From Agarophyton chilense (taxonomy: Eukaryota > Rhodophyta > Florideophyceae > Gracilariales > Gracilariaceae): a stretch of 64,000 bases of DNA. A model generated the notes under the pieces. The model was not told the origin of the DNA. It saw only the letters and a list, made by a program, of their open reading frames with translations, and searched no databases. Positions 31,147-43,020 of this stretch are shown in pieces. Both the position numbers and the translations under genes were made by a program. The DNA is taken from the NCBI GenBank assembly GCA_030374765.1, contig JARGXX010000111.1:1-64000 (forward strand), written 5' to 3'. How positions within the stretch are numbered: position 1 is the stretch's first letter; every line of letters starts with the position of its first letter.

Positions 31147-33121
31147 TTAGATAGGTCGAGATGGAGTTTTGCGTCGGGAAACCTGTGCATATCTCTCACT
31201 GTTCATTGGCATACGTATGTAATTGCTACAAAACTGGGGCCAATCTTCGGTTTTTAAATGGGTGCCCCGTAGTTTACAACAATCTGCAGAACGTCTCTTT
31301 CCAAAGATATGTTCTCTGTCCATAAAGGCCAAGCGACCATCGTGACGTTTGTTTAAGTACTTAGACCACGGTAGAGCAAAAAGTTGTTGATATTTTCAAA
31401 GACAATGATGAGATACTTACAGTACCTCTTCATTGTGTTTGGCAGCAATTGAGTAAGCCAAATGGTTTGCGAGAAGGGCCCACAACATCCCACGCTCTTG
31501 CACCTGCTACCGAAGCGCAACTCAGTTTCTTTCGCTTCTCCGTCAAAGTGAAGATCAACCGTTTTTCTTGGCGAATCGACCTGGGTGTTTGTGGCTGTAT
31601 TAAAAAAGAGCGTTGAGGATTTGATGATGATGTTTGGCCGATAGCGGAGGGGGTAGAGCTCAGGGAACACAAGGGATGTGAAATCTAATGGATGCAATTG
31701 TGCATCACGTTTCGGAGAGTCCCATTTCACCTGTAAACCAATTGACCTAGTAGCAAGGCTTCGGAGATAAGCACTCCTGCCTCGTCTTCGATCACTGTCT
31801 ACTACTTTTTGATATTATCGATCACGGAGCGTTCCCCATCACTTGTCTTCGTCTTTCTTCGTTTTCTCCAATTTCATTCTACACGACTTTCAATTTCTTT
31901 GGGGCCATCATATTCGGATCGTTCTACATAAGTATCCAGAAGTGTTGAGTATGAACTATGTTTATAAACACTAGACTCTTGAAAAGAGTAACGGTTGACA
32001 TGGTCGATAGGAAATAGACTTGCACGACGGCTCTCAGAATAATTTTCGGCTTTTTCCACTGTTAAAGCAGAAGACCACGCATGCACTAATATTGCAGTTG
32101 TAGGCAACGCATTGGAAGCTGGCGATTCTGTATCGGTTCAAAGGAAAACGGCCAGTTTGCCACTGCGTCGCGAAGATTGCTGTCTTAAACTCACGGAAGT
32201 AATGCGGCAGCCTGGATTGAAAAATTGACTTTAGGCGGGTTTTGAATCGATACAGATAACCATGAGAAAACCTTGGGATGTTGGGAACTCACGAGAGTAT
32301 GGGTATCTTTCTTTTCGGGTTCTGTCTTTTCTTTCGTATTCAATCGCCTTTGATCAGAAAACAAGAGTACCTGTCCCCTCCCGGTGCGGTCTGCTTCGTT
32401 TCTTCACGTGCACGCTCTAGGAAGATGGTGTGCGAACCATCACAACCCCGTACTTCAAATAGAACGTGGGTTTTAACGACCATAGTTTGCCTCTTTGCTG
32501 TTCCAGAGAAGTCTGGAGGAGGTGAAAGTTTAGTTATGAGTAGTAGTATGCCTTGAGACAGCGGCCGGATGGACTCTGCCATGCGAGAAAAACTGTAGCT
32601 GCGAACAACATGTGCAAGGCAGACGCCCACTCTATTCGGGCGGAAACGTCAACGAAGCTGATCAGTTGATCATGATGAATGTGGCTGTGGAGAGCAAGAT
32701 AGGGTCCTGCGTGCGACGTAAAAACTGAGCCCCTCATTGTCAATATTTTCTATCACGGCGTCGCAACGGATCTGCGTGCATACCGCCTGAGATTCGGTTG
32801 TAAACTAAACAGCAGCTAGCAAGAGGAAGTGCGATGAAGACGTGGAAATCGACAATCGGTGGCCAACATGGCGCACATGTGCACCACATACAACAATTTC
32901 AACTGCTTACGCCAGCAGCGGTTCGCAAGACCGATTGTATCGGCCGTGAGAGCGCAACGGTTGTATACACTCGGAACGGAGCATTTCTCTCCTACTAAGA
33001 GTCTGGCCGCGCCGCCGCGTGATCCTCTGCTCCGATTGTGTGCATGTCCGCTGCTGGGGTTGATGTCTTTCCCCTTTTGACCCTTCTGCGCCATCTACTT
33101 CGCTTCCCTGTCCGCTTCTGC
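31147..33121 (-). other. Unidentified minus-strand frames
   Basis: Open minus-strand frames at 31147-31332, 31353-31730, 31874-32107 and 32340-32630 have protein-like composition (for example KRQTMVVKTHVLFEVRGCDG), and may be pieces of one decayed gene. No family is recognised. From 32760 to 33100 the DNA is more GC-rich, with no supported gene. Confidence 0.3.
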
Positions 33122-34620
33122 TCATAATTGTGATACATTACCTTGACGTTTACGTTCAGCACGGCCGCGGCGACCACCTTCGAGAGAGATCCCATTTCGT
33201 TGAGATATCGTATGCCTATCTCTACAAGTACTCGCGCCCCTATACTGAACGTAGTACGCGTTTTTCACATCCGTTGAGAACCCATCGGCAATTAGAGCTG
33301 CTTTCAACATATTAGTGGTACTTTGGCTGGCGATTTGGATACTTGAATCCATCCAATTTGGTGGGTGCGGTTGATTGTATGTAGAATTTCTTAAAGGTTC
33401 TGTCTTTTGTCGAGCCATCAAAGAATGTGGAATGTCTTGATTCTGCACGTTTCCATCAACTGGAATAGAACAAGCTGCAGCCTGAGAAAAGCCATCTGCG
33501 TCTCGTAAGAGGAAGCTGGCTGCGTCTGAAGCAGAAGGTATATAGCTGCCAGTTGACAAGGAAAACCATCCATTATTCGCCGGATTTTCTAGAGCCAAGT
33601 GTGGAGATGGAGCATTCTTGAGCAAGGCAAACTCCATTCGTTCCAATGTTGGCACTTTCTGGGGTTAGCGCCATTGTTCTTTCCTCCGAATTCTTTTTCT
33701 TTTCGCTGCGCTTCCGCCCTGGTTCCAGTGTTAGTACGATCTGCCGATGTAGATATTGTGCACGTGTTGTGTTTGGCAGATGGTATGTCTGGTGCCACTG
33801 AGCGGACGAGGAATGAACTGAACTCATTATTATCGGCGCTGTTTAAATCAAGAAGTGGGCAGCTCGGGTCCTTGCTTCTTTCGGAAAACTGATTCGAAGG
33901 ATATGCCAAGTTGTTCTGTGCTGCAAATAAAGACATATTGGCCTGGTAGTCGAGGCAACGGCGACGAGCAGCTCAAAAGCTTTGACTAACTGGAACGACT
34001 TCAGCGTTCCGTTTGATAGACTTACCCTACTGGATAAGAACTTGTTCTATTCCCCAGTTTGCTGCCCCTTGGGCAAAGAGTGCCATCTCACGTCTGTTAC
34101 TCAGCCTTTCGATAAGTCTCTCGGCCAACAACTTGTTACCCCTGTATATTGCTGAGCAGCTTTTACCTTCCCAAGCAGCCGGAAGCATTAGAGCCAAGAA
34201 ATGTACAGCGCAATCCTTTGCGTGCATATTGACAATCTCATCCAGTACTTTTCTCGGTTCGTTGAAAGCCCTTCTAGGATCGCCTTCAGGTAGTTTTACG
34301 TTACGTTCGTCGGCGAGACGGCAAAACGCGTTAGCCAATTTCGGATCGCGACCAAAACGGGCTTGGAAGTGCTTCGGTTTGTACATCGGGTGGCGATATA
34401 CCTGTGGCTGGATAATATCGATTCTGGTTTTCATAATGTGAAGATTGCTCTCCATGGTCGTCATTTTGTTCAGAACTACTTTTATAATCATGTGCAATGC
34501 CATTTGATCTTGCAACTGAATTTTCAGAATTGGGTAGGTTTCTTTTCTCAAAATGCTCGGGCTCACGACGAGGATTCGGTGCACATGTCTGACTATCATC
34601 GTTACTTGCACTTTTTCTTT
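33122..34620 (-). pseudogene. Repeated protein family X, copy A
   Basis: Three successive minus-strand frames (34027-34611, 33589-33936, 33122-33655) align with the copy at 59343-60427. Conserved stretches include DPRRAFNEP (copy B DPRRSFNVP), LPAAWEGKSCSAIYRGN (LPNGWEGKSWSAIERGN), ERLSNRREMALFAQ, SKDPSCPLLDLNSADNN, and a basic C-terminus with TISQRNGISLEGG. Frame changes near 34020 and 33600 imply frameshifts, or introns between conserved parts. The N-terminal region around residues 70 to 190 is helical. I recognise no family. Two copies in 64 kb suggest a multicopy host gene or a coding part of an unclassified mobile element. Confidence 0.6.
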
Positions 34621-34698
34621 TTGCAGTCACCTTTTTCAGTTGAGCTCAAACGAAAAGGAGAAACTCACAACTTTTTTCGGTGAGTTCAGGAAAATATA

Positions 34699-35412
34699 TT
34701 GAATTTACATACTGTTCTCCAGTCCAGAGACACTAAGCTTTCTTCCTCTCACTTTCAAATTATGCCCATCAAAAGATTTGTTTATCCACCTTGGTTCGAA
34801 TGTCGATGCAAGCTTGGAAGACCGGTCTGTCCCAAATCGGTGAACAAACATCGCCGGGAAGCAAACAATCCCCGCGTTGCACGAGGTCGTGGGCGATTTG
34901 CAATAGGGCCCCGAGTACATAGTGAGAATGTGAATTTATACATATTTCAGTGATTTGATAAGATGTTTGAGCATCCGAAGAATGACGAAAAAGACAGTTG
35001 CGACGATATACAGATTGCAACAGATGAAGTTCTACAACCACTTTCCGAAACACCACACACACATCTTCGCTTTGTATCTCCTTCTGTCGTATCTAATGCT
35101 ATGGAATCAATGCAGTATTTTAACGATGAAGCTTTGATATCAGAAACTAGGCGACATAAAGAAATGAATGCCAACGTTAGCACTGAAACACACTCACTAC
35201 AACCGATCTCTGAGAGCGCCCAGGCTACGGTCGCAGTTGCTGGCGGAGATATTGCCCTCCATACATCACATGAAACACCTAGAATACCGCCGAAAGCCAG
35301 TTCCGAACCACATTTACTAATGCTCACATCACCATCAGATTCCCGTGCTCGTCTTAGCGATACAGAAATGGCTCCCTTTTCAGGTGGTGAGAAGCGATTA
35401 CAAATACTATGA
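34699..35412 (+). pseudogene. CACTA transposon N-terminal coding remnant
   Basis: The frame starting near 34760 has a Cys-rich segment, WFECRCKLGRPVCPKSVNKH, which resembles the N-terminal C.C..C..H cluster found in many CACTA (tnp2-type) proteins. It is followed by a stop and then 150 codons of polar low-complexity sequence (34963-35412). The transposase body with tnp2 similarity lies on the same strand from 40.5 kb, with Ty3-B between. The link between the two parts is inferred from order, strand and this motif. Confidence 0.45.
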
Positions 35413-35632
35413 GCCGCCATATCTCGGGAAACGCCGAATAGCTCAGGCAGTGATGAATCTTAGTGGGACATGTGGTATCACGAGTGGAGTGGCTTGCAAT
35501 GGCGCATGTAGTGGCAATCCACGGGGCTGGTTTTACTACCCTTCGCAGCTAGACGTCCATTAGGGACCATACCCATACTGTGGTTTGGCTAAGTGGCTGA
35601 CCCTTGGGTATTATTTATGTATTTATTTGAGC

Positions 35633-35671
35633 ACTCACCCTGGTACACAGTATGTTGTGTACCAGAGGTGA
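35633..35671. other. Strong hairpin
   Basis: CTGGTACACA (35640-35649) pairs perfectly with TGTGTACCAG (35656-35665) across a six-base loop. The stem extends through CTCACC and GGTGAG with one small bulge. It lies in unassigned DNA left of the Ty3-B chromodomain. It could be a transposon-end structure or a terminator-like element of a repeat; no function is shown. Confidence 0.6.
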
Positions 35672-36065
35672 GCGCCGACCCCAAGTAAAGGAGACAACAT
35701 GGGCATCATGACTATTCTGTTCCTCGCTTAGGATTCCATAACCGGAGATCTGGTCGAGCTATAATAGATAGTCAGCCCCCAACCACTTCACGAGCCGTCT
35801 CGTACCTACGTTCCATCAACGTTTTACAGTTGCACTGTTCACCCTCGCTGGCGAGTAGTGGCCTTACACCGCACTTCCAGCTTGCTAGTGTTGTAGCTCT
35901 ACCACCCCTTTTCTTTCGCCGCAAGCGACCAATCGGCAGTCCTAACGCTGTCGCAGATGTCTGCTCTCTCCGTTAGAGCGGATACTACACAAATCATCAA
36001 AGCCCCAGTTCACTGTCCCAGCGAATTCACTACGATCTCAGGTTGACGCTCAAGTACCCAGAGCC

Positions 36066-36395
36066 CCTAAAGCAGTTCCCACGGACCAAAATAGCCCGAT
36101 AATCCCGATGATCAATGTTAATGACGATTACCGATCTCTTCAAACAGACTCCGATGGATTTGTGCTTTTGGACCACACTCTCTTTCTGGAGAATGAACAC
36201 CAACCCGAATACGTGATTAAACGCATTATATCAGCCAGCCAGGGAGAAGATGGAACCATGCGCTATCGCGTCCGTTGGTTCGGCTATATCCCTGAAGAAG
36301 ACACTTGACAAGAGCCTCAGACCATTCCCGCTAATTTTAGCGCCCGGAACTGGCGCAAAATCGGCAGAACGAAGCGCAGTCTTTAAGAGGGGGTA
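36066..36395 (+). pseudogene. Ty3-B integrase C-terminal chromodomain
   Basis: LENEHQPEYVIKRIISASQG, DGTMRYRVRWFGY and PEEDT followed by QEP form a classic chromodomain, aligned residue for residue with Ty3-C (EHQPQYVIERIIS, IHYCVRWCGYTPDKDSWKEP). Chromodomains at the end of pol bind modified histones and steer integration. A TGA sits where Ty3-C has Ser-Trp. The rest of integrase is absent. Confidence 0.85.
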
Positions 36396-36666
36396 TTTAT
36401 TGGCCCCAATAATCTAAAAACGCCTCCCAACACGATGGTTTGCCGTATCGCCCGCATCAGGGAAAAACAGCAGTTCTCAGGCGAAACCTGACGAAGACCT
36501 GAAACGCTCTCCAGGTGGGACACCGTCCCAGGTCACGCACCTTTGTGGAATACAAGACGCACCTTCGGAAAGCACAAGCTTTACTTTATTTGATTAACCA
36601 GAAGACCCCTGACAGCCTTTTACATGACCTGAACGTTAGCAAAAGCACTCCGAACACCAACCGGAC

Positions 36667-38900
36667 TCACTGGGGCGGCGCAGAAGTAAATTCGTCGTCC
36701 TCATTAGAACTTTCAGAAGCAAAACCGGAACTAAGGTCACCCGCGGAGCCAGATGTACCATTTCGACCGGCCCTTGCAAGCTGAGCACGCCTTTTCAGCG
36801 GAGATTCACCAGAGGAATAATTTTCACCATTAGAAGCATCCCGGTCGTTCAATTTTAGAATATAACGGGCATCGAAGCCGTCAGCTACCTATGGGACATC
36901 ATTTGGGCAATCTGCTGTAGAAGATTGACCATAGCGGTCTTTGGATCCTGACCCTGTTCGACAAACGCGGCATAACGCGCCGAGCAACGCGCCCAGGAGA
37001 AAGCTTCCTTTAGGACTTTCGCGATGTCTGTGGAGGCAGTAATACCTATGGTACGGCAGTTATGACAGAGATCTGTGGGGGCGGCCGTCACCAAAGCATG
37101 AAAATGTGGCAACGAAGAGTACGGAGCGATGTCGACGCCCACAGTAGACGTCTGATCCATCGCATCACCTACAGGATTTGCAGCTTTATCAAGAACCTCG
37201 CCAAAAGGGATGATCACTTGGGCGACGAGCCGCTCATATGAGAGTTCATCCTGAGGAGCAGCAACCCGAGGAGCTGGAGAAGAGCAAGTGGTCTGCAACA
37301 CAACAGAGAACTATACCGCAGGATTGACGCTCTCTACGGGCAGGGCGAAGGGATCTTCCTTCAAGGATTCTCCATCGGGCATACCAGCAGAAACCAACGG
37401 CGGGTCTTCCAAATCAGGTTCGAAGCACAGCGGATCAAAACCAATGGCCTGCGGGTAGTATTCGGGCACATGACGCCTCGAGATGTCTGATGGTTGATTT
37501 TTGTAAGGCTTGACGGGATAGACACCACCGTCGTCCCGACCCTGCGGATGTAGCGGAATCGGCGTGAACGAATGGGTGTCGTGGTCATACCAAAGAAACC
37601 CGAAAGTTTTGCTCCACTCGACCTGCAGGACATTATCCAAAAGTGCCTCGGCCTATTTGACGTCGAACTGGATCCCACGGACGATATTATGGATATCCAG
37701 GGTCCTTAGGAAACAGGTCATGATTTCCCGGAGTGGAACTAGGTGACTTCGGGAAGCGGGTATGTTCTCGTCGTAGCATACCCTCCAATCCTCCGAACGG
37801 ACACTACCATGGACTCAGTTCTTTGGGGTATCCAGGAAGCCGAGCTCAAGAAAAAGTACCTGCCAGGAATACAAAGACCTTCGGTCATTGTCATCGACAT
37901 GAGTTCGGACGAATGATACGCCACTACAGACGGCGTGTGAACGAAAAAAAGCGGCGAGATACGCCAGTAAAGGGCCCATTGGTTCTCATACACGTGGAGA
38001 ACCGAAAAGTATAACGGAAGACGTTTGTCTGCGATCATTTCGTGAAACTTCACCCGATGCCAACAGAAAATGAACCCTAGTTATTGACGCAAACGACCAT
38101 CAGGCTCGTGCATCTCGTTCAAATAGACCCTATCAGACATCCAAAATGGGCGGTTATACGGCCGTCGGAAGCACATGAGCGCCAAGAGGTCGTGACCAGC
38201 CAAGAGAAACCTTACATGAGACGAGATGAGGTCCGCAAACAGGTCCCAAAGGAGTTGGTTTGCCCTAAATTGGTACTCGGATTCCTCCTGGCACAGAACG
38301 TACGGCATGTCTGCTTGGATGAAAGTGCGACAGCGCGTCGCCGAACGCGGATCCACAGGAAAATACAACCACCGGTTTTACAACGAGACATTGCTCGCCT
38401 TCTTATTGCCCCTCAGGAAATCGAGTACCTTGGCAAACCTTCCGGCGTCGAGATACATTTGACAGAATCTCTAGTATTCTTCCACAGAAGACGGAAGAAT
38501 AGCATGGCGCACTGCCCGCGTATTTCGTCCGATAGTATGGTAGTAGCGGTCCACGGGGCATTCATAAGCCACTTGGTATCCCGAGGAGCTTCCAGCTTAG
38601 TTTTTGAAGCCACGGTGCCGCGGACTACAGATGAGGCTACCGGGATATGGCTAAAAGAGCCGACGGAAGGCACAAAGTTTAGAGAGAGAAGAGCGTACCT
38701 GACGGGCTCATAAGGCGCGTGCGGCATCGCAAGCGACCAAAAGAAAAGTACCACGATTGGTAGATGAGATGATGTAATTTACTCGAGCGGATTGAGAGAC
38801 GTAAACCAAGGTGTACGAAGCGCGTAAGTTCCCCGAAAAGAAAGCGGAGACTAAGAAGGGCCCCAATGATCGGCACAGGGAGAGTAAGCTAAGGGTCGAT
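36667..38900 (-). pseudogene. Antisense accessory ORF of the Ty3 family, copy B
   Basis: On the strand opposite to pol a long reading frame spans the region between chromodomain and 3' LTR. Pieces from N to C: YALLSLNFVPSVG, then GYQVAYECPVDRYYHTIGRN, YLDAGRFAKVLDFLRG, FRANQLLWDLFADLISSH, RRPYNRPFWMSDRVYLNEMH, QVEWSKTFGFLWYDHDTHSF, GITASTDIAKVLKEAFSWAR, QGQDPKTAMVNLLQQIAQMM, and an acidic Ser-rich end. Most internal stops are TAG or TAA, with two or more frame changes. Ty3-C aligns at both ends (YAMLSPDYVAFVG, GITASMDIATML, QGQDLKTAVVYL). I recognise no family. Conservation of protein-level features between two copies argues for coding. The role could be structural or envelope-like, but this is unknown. 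Confidence 0.65.
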
Positions 38901-39167
38901 CTCTCCAACGAGACACGAGTAATACGCAGGCGATAATCCTATGTTAAGAGCTCACTGTGCGCTTCAATTTCAGTCCTTAGACAAATTAATTTTCACCCCG
39001 GGGAAAATGTTCAGCTCACGCTGCCTCGTACCCCCGCAGGTGATGACGACCCAACGTTCCGTAACGCTCAATGGTAATGGAAGCCACTTAGTGCTCACCG
39101 CCTCTGGGTCGATCATGATGCCATCTTGACGTCACTGTGATTGTCGAATTCTAAGGAAAGAGATATG

Positions 39168-39600
39168 TGAAGGAGCCACGATAAAGCTGGGCATTTGTAA
39201 GCCGCCGGAGCCTGAGATATCTTACAGACGCCATGGGAACTGGCCGACCTCAGCTGGGATTATTCAGAGTATTATTCTATTTTAAGTAGTGTAATAGATT
39301 AGATCTACAGTGCCAGGGAGATCCAAGCGCCTTGCCATTGCTATTTCCGTGGCTCGTGTGACCCTTCTTCATTAGAGTAAGGTACGCACCGTTAGGATAC
39401 TACCCCTTTGGTATAATAGTTTCATCACTTGGTCTTCAAGCCATCGTTTCCGCAGCTCCGATCTGAAGGAATACGCAGTAAACGCCAGCCCATTGCACCA
39501 AGTACTCCGGTAGTGCCACCGTCAGGGATACTAACCTTAGGATCTGCTCTACCACGCAACCTCAGATTGAGTACGCTGACACACCAGTCATTGCGTTACA
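39168..39600 (+). repeat. LTR of Ty3-B
   Basis: 433 bp, beginning TGAAGGAGCC and ending GCGTTACA, homologous to the Ty3-A and Ty3-C LTRs. It is preceded by a purine-rich tract (AAGGAAAGAGATA) fitting a polypurine tract for the element on its left. It is followed by TTTTGGTCTGCGCACATAG, a primer-binding-like site, for the element on its right. Confidence 0.88.
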
Positions 39601-39910
39601 TTTTGGTCTGCGCACATAGAATCTTTTAGGAATGATTGAGCTGACCTCAAGAAAGAATAATTATACGTACTTTCGCCTTTGGTTTAACTCCCCGATGGAC
39701 CAGAAGTACAGAAGCAACATCCATCATGGATGCAGGAAACACACCGAACCGACCAGAAAAAAGAACTCCCGCGGCCAGACAATTTGCGACTACAACGCTG
39801 ACGATGTCTCCTCAATTTCACGTTGATACCGTTAGCGATCGATGGATCACGAGACGCAAGCAGCAAGAAGTACTGACCCCCTGGGTAACGCTGAGATGAT
39901 CCGCCGAGAC
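39601..39910 (+). pseudogene. Ty3-B gag leader fragment
   Basis: Aligns with 15070-15390 of Ty3-A (shared GGATGCAGGAAACACACC, GACGATGTC versus GAAGATGTCGCC, and AAGTACTGACC). Similarity fades near 39910. No complete gag follows, so the downstream element of this head-to-tail pair is cut off here. Confidence 0.75.
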
Positions 39911-40510
39911 TGTAGCTATCCGTTCCAGCTTTGTAAAGTTGTCAGTCGAGTGACGGCCTTCAGAAACTATCGAGATGCTCAGAAATTAGAAAATAGGTTG
40001 AACAAGCCCCATCCGAGAGTGTTTTTCTCGCCGATAGCAGTGCTTTATGATGATTTTTCCGGGGATATGAAAGTAGATGAGAAAGCCTTGGTGACTGAAA
40101 TTGGAGAAGGTCGAGACTTACAAAAAAATGCTTGGGGAAAAGTTGCAACTCCAAATGGGAAGGAAGAACAATACGACAGTTTTATGAGTTTCTCCGGCTC
40201 TCAGGCACGACTTGCCCCTGTGAAAAACAGTTTTATGCATGCTTCTCATAATTCCTCACATCAAGAACTCAGTTTTTATGTTTTGAGAGTTGTGAAACAC
40301 CTAATTGCTTCCGATTTATCTGAATCTTACGAGGCTCACAAAACTTTTGGCATTTAAATCAATACGCAGTCCCAGAAACCTTTGTTTAATTAGCTGGCCG
40401 GTATGCGGGACAGTTTGGAGCTGCAGCTTGAGGATAACGCTTTGGATTCTAAGGAAGGCCTTTAAATTCTTATTTCATATTCTTTAGATATAAGCGAAGA
40501 GGTTCTTGGT
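39911..40510 (+). other. Unassigned coding-like segment before CACTA transposase
   Basis: A plus-strand frame to 40357 (containing HPRVFFSPIAVLYDDFSGDM) has protein-like composition but no family match. It may be the middle part of the CACTA protein displaced by Ty3-B, or unrelated host sequence. Confidence 0.35.
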
Positions 40511-43020
40511 GAGATGAGTTCTGGTTGTTTTGAAGAAAACGAAGATCATCTACGTCTGCTGGACATGAACAGGTCGTCATTCGAGCGGTTCATGAAAGAA
40601 CAAGCGTTTGTAATCGGTTTCGCATTGAAAAACGGACATGCTACAGTAGAAATGATGGACGACTTGTTCGTAGAAAGAGGATCTTTATACACCCCATGGA
40701 TTGGAGTCTGAAAGGGTTTGCTTTGGGAGTCCAATATGCCGCTTATAATGCTTCCATTCTGATCCAGAGGACACAAATCTCTCACTTTCGACAAATGTAT
40801 CAATACCGATCGATGCCGCCACCCCCCATGTAAGCAGTTACCCGCCCCAATTTCACATTTTAGTTATAATGCAGTGGAAAATCGAATAACTGCTCGTTTT
40901 CGGAACAGATCAAGCGGGCTTTCTTTGGTTCAGTACTACCACAAACAGATCGAATGGATAGGTTGATGCATCCACTCCTGCGAAACTAGAAAATTTCATG
41001 TCGGGAACTATAGTCAGGGACATCGTGAAGGTGCTTGGCGGCACTAGAAACGTTAGATACGACATATTCCTTGCTCTCTCAACAGATGGTGTGACTGCGT
41101 TCAAGAAAATTGAGTATAGTTTTTGGATTGTAGTGCTGCTGAAATTGATCCTAGATCTTTCCGAACGTTTCAATGTCAAGAATATGCTTCCAGGTTCAAT
41201 CATTTCCGGGGCCACAATGACCTTCTGACATTGTCTTTTTCTCATACCCTTTCATTAGGCAAACCAGAGGAACTCAACCAGGGAATGAATATGACAATTT
41301 GGGATGCAGTGGAACGAATAATACGTGTCCATCTAATTTATGTTCTCGGTGATCTTGCTGCTCAAAAGAAACTGACAGGGTTGAAAGGTTACAAAGGTTT
41401 GGTGCCTTGCAGGTTTTGCATGAGCAGAGGGACACATGTTACGGACAGGAGTCACGTCTACTATCCTCATTTTGTCCAAGTGGATGTCTCCGGAGTAGCA
41501 GTGCGACGTGGTCTTTGGGATCCGACTGAACTACATATGCGTACTTCTCTACTATACAAGAGCTCGATTGAGGACCTCAAAGAGTCGAAAAACTCAATTT
41601 CCTCGAAAGAATTGAAAAGAAGATGTCAAGACAAAGATGTAGAGTCGCCTGATTTTTTTGAGCTGGTACAGAGACTGGATTTTCTTAAACCCTTTCACGG
41701 ATTTACGATTGACCTTATGGACTTGCTTTTCGAAAACATAGCTCCAAACATGATGTCAATATGGTGCGGAGACTACGGGAACTTTGAAGATACCGCGATT
41801 CTTCGGGAAAGAAAGACTCCGGCAGAACTCAGTAAGGGACTTCGAGAAGCCGGTAGATTTTACAATAATCGCATTAGGCGACCTCGCGATCTCGATAAAA
41901 GGAGAAAATGGAAAGCAACCGAGTGGAAAGCTTTCGTATTGGAGTTAAGTCTCATTGTTTTGGATGGTATTCTTCCAGCATCTCTCATGTCTGGATGAAG
42001 CTACTTTGTTGAACTTTGTAAACTTCTATGTCATTGGAAAATGCATGAGCATGATGTTCGACGAATAGGGTATCTTTTGAAGCGCGCGTCATCATTCATT
42101 TCACTTCCGTTTATTACAAATTTATGCACGAACGCATCAATCTGTGTAAGTACGTTTACCACTTATTGCTTCACCTCAAAGATTCTGTACGAGCATATGA
42201 GCCACTTTCTCTTCTGCCACAGTGGCAAATTGAACACTTTATTCGAGTTCACAACAGGCACAGCAATTCCACCGTCAAGTTTACGGAATTGGTTATGGAG
42301 AAAAAAGTTTGGAGGAAGCTGGACATCTGTATTGTTTAAAAAAAGGTAATAAGCTGCCGTTCGTTGATGAAAAGAGGGAAGCGCTCACGAATTCATTCTT
42401 CTTACGAAGCAGTGGTACAGGTCTTGAGGGCTTCTGCTTCCGGTTTCTGCGAAAAGTTCTTTCAATATTTGAGATCCCTAGTGCTACAAACATTGACTTT
42501 CGTCAGCTTCTGTCCGAATACTATGCGCGAAATATGCGAACGTGGCATGGGAGGTTAATCTTCTCGAACTGGACAAAATAAATTCCTGGAGCCGATTACT
42601 ATACGAAAAAGCAGACGATGGTTACTGTACTATGTAAACTTACAGTCTTTTCAATAAAGTTGATGACCAGACGAGAGGTTCATATTACGCCGCTGGTATT
42701 AATCACGGAGAGACGGAGATGCAAATTGACATTTACTATGGGAAAGTAATACTGTTTTTTGAACAATTCGTGGATGGTGTTAATTAGTTACTTTTCCATT
42801 TGGCTTGGACCGCAAAAGGGCTTCAGAAAGGGAATCAAGGACAAATTTACAAAGAAAAAGTTGACTGTGAAAGTTCCAGCTACACAGTGTATTCGGTTGA
42901 GAGCGTTGTTACATCATTTAGGAAATTTGCAATTGTGTGACTGGATGTCAAGACAGCGAAGAAGAATCTGCAAAAAAGAACGTTATTTGTTGATCCTATG
43001 AGGAATTTCTACTTGGATGT
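40511..43020 (+). pseudogene. CACTA (tnp2-like) transposase
   Basis: Blocks in order: FALKNGHATVEMMDDLFVER; DIFLALSTDGVTAFKK (usual LALSTDGV.PF); LGDLAAQKKLTGLKGYKGLV and PCRFCMSRG (usual GDLPA..K..GFKG...PC..C); HGFTIDLMDLLFENIAPNMM (usual D.MHLF.EN..P); WKATEWKAFVLELSLIVLDG; INLCKYVYHLLLHLKDSVRA; PLSLLPQWQIEHFI; and a final part with IYYGKVILFFEQFVDGVN. CACTA transposases are DDE/D cut-and-paste enzymes. Frameshifts occur near 41220, 42115 and 42350, with several stops beyond 42.6 kb, so the copy is inactive. Terminal inverted repeats starting CACTA or CACTG were not located. Confidence 0.82.

Larger units (their letters stand above)
35690..39910 (+). mobile_element. Ty3 copy B: pol 3' end, antisense ORF, LTR, gag 5' end
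   Basis: The order on the plus strand is chromodomain (36.1-36.3 kb), antisense ORF (36.7-38.9 kb), LTR (39168-39600), primer-binding region and the first about 300 bp of gag leader homologous to 15070-15390. A pol end followed by LTR followed by gag is a head-to-tail junction, not a simple insertion, so this is part of a tandem or rearranged element. The left edge is uncertain: nothing upstream of about 36.06 kb aligns clearly with Ty3-C. The right edge is near 39910, where CACTA-associated sequence resumes. Confidence 0.75.
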
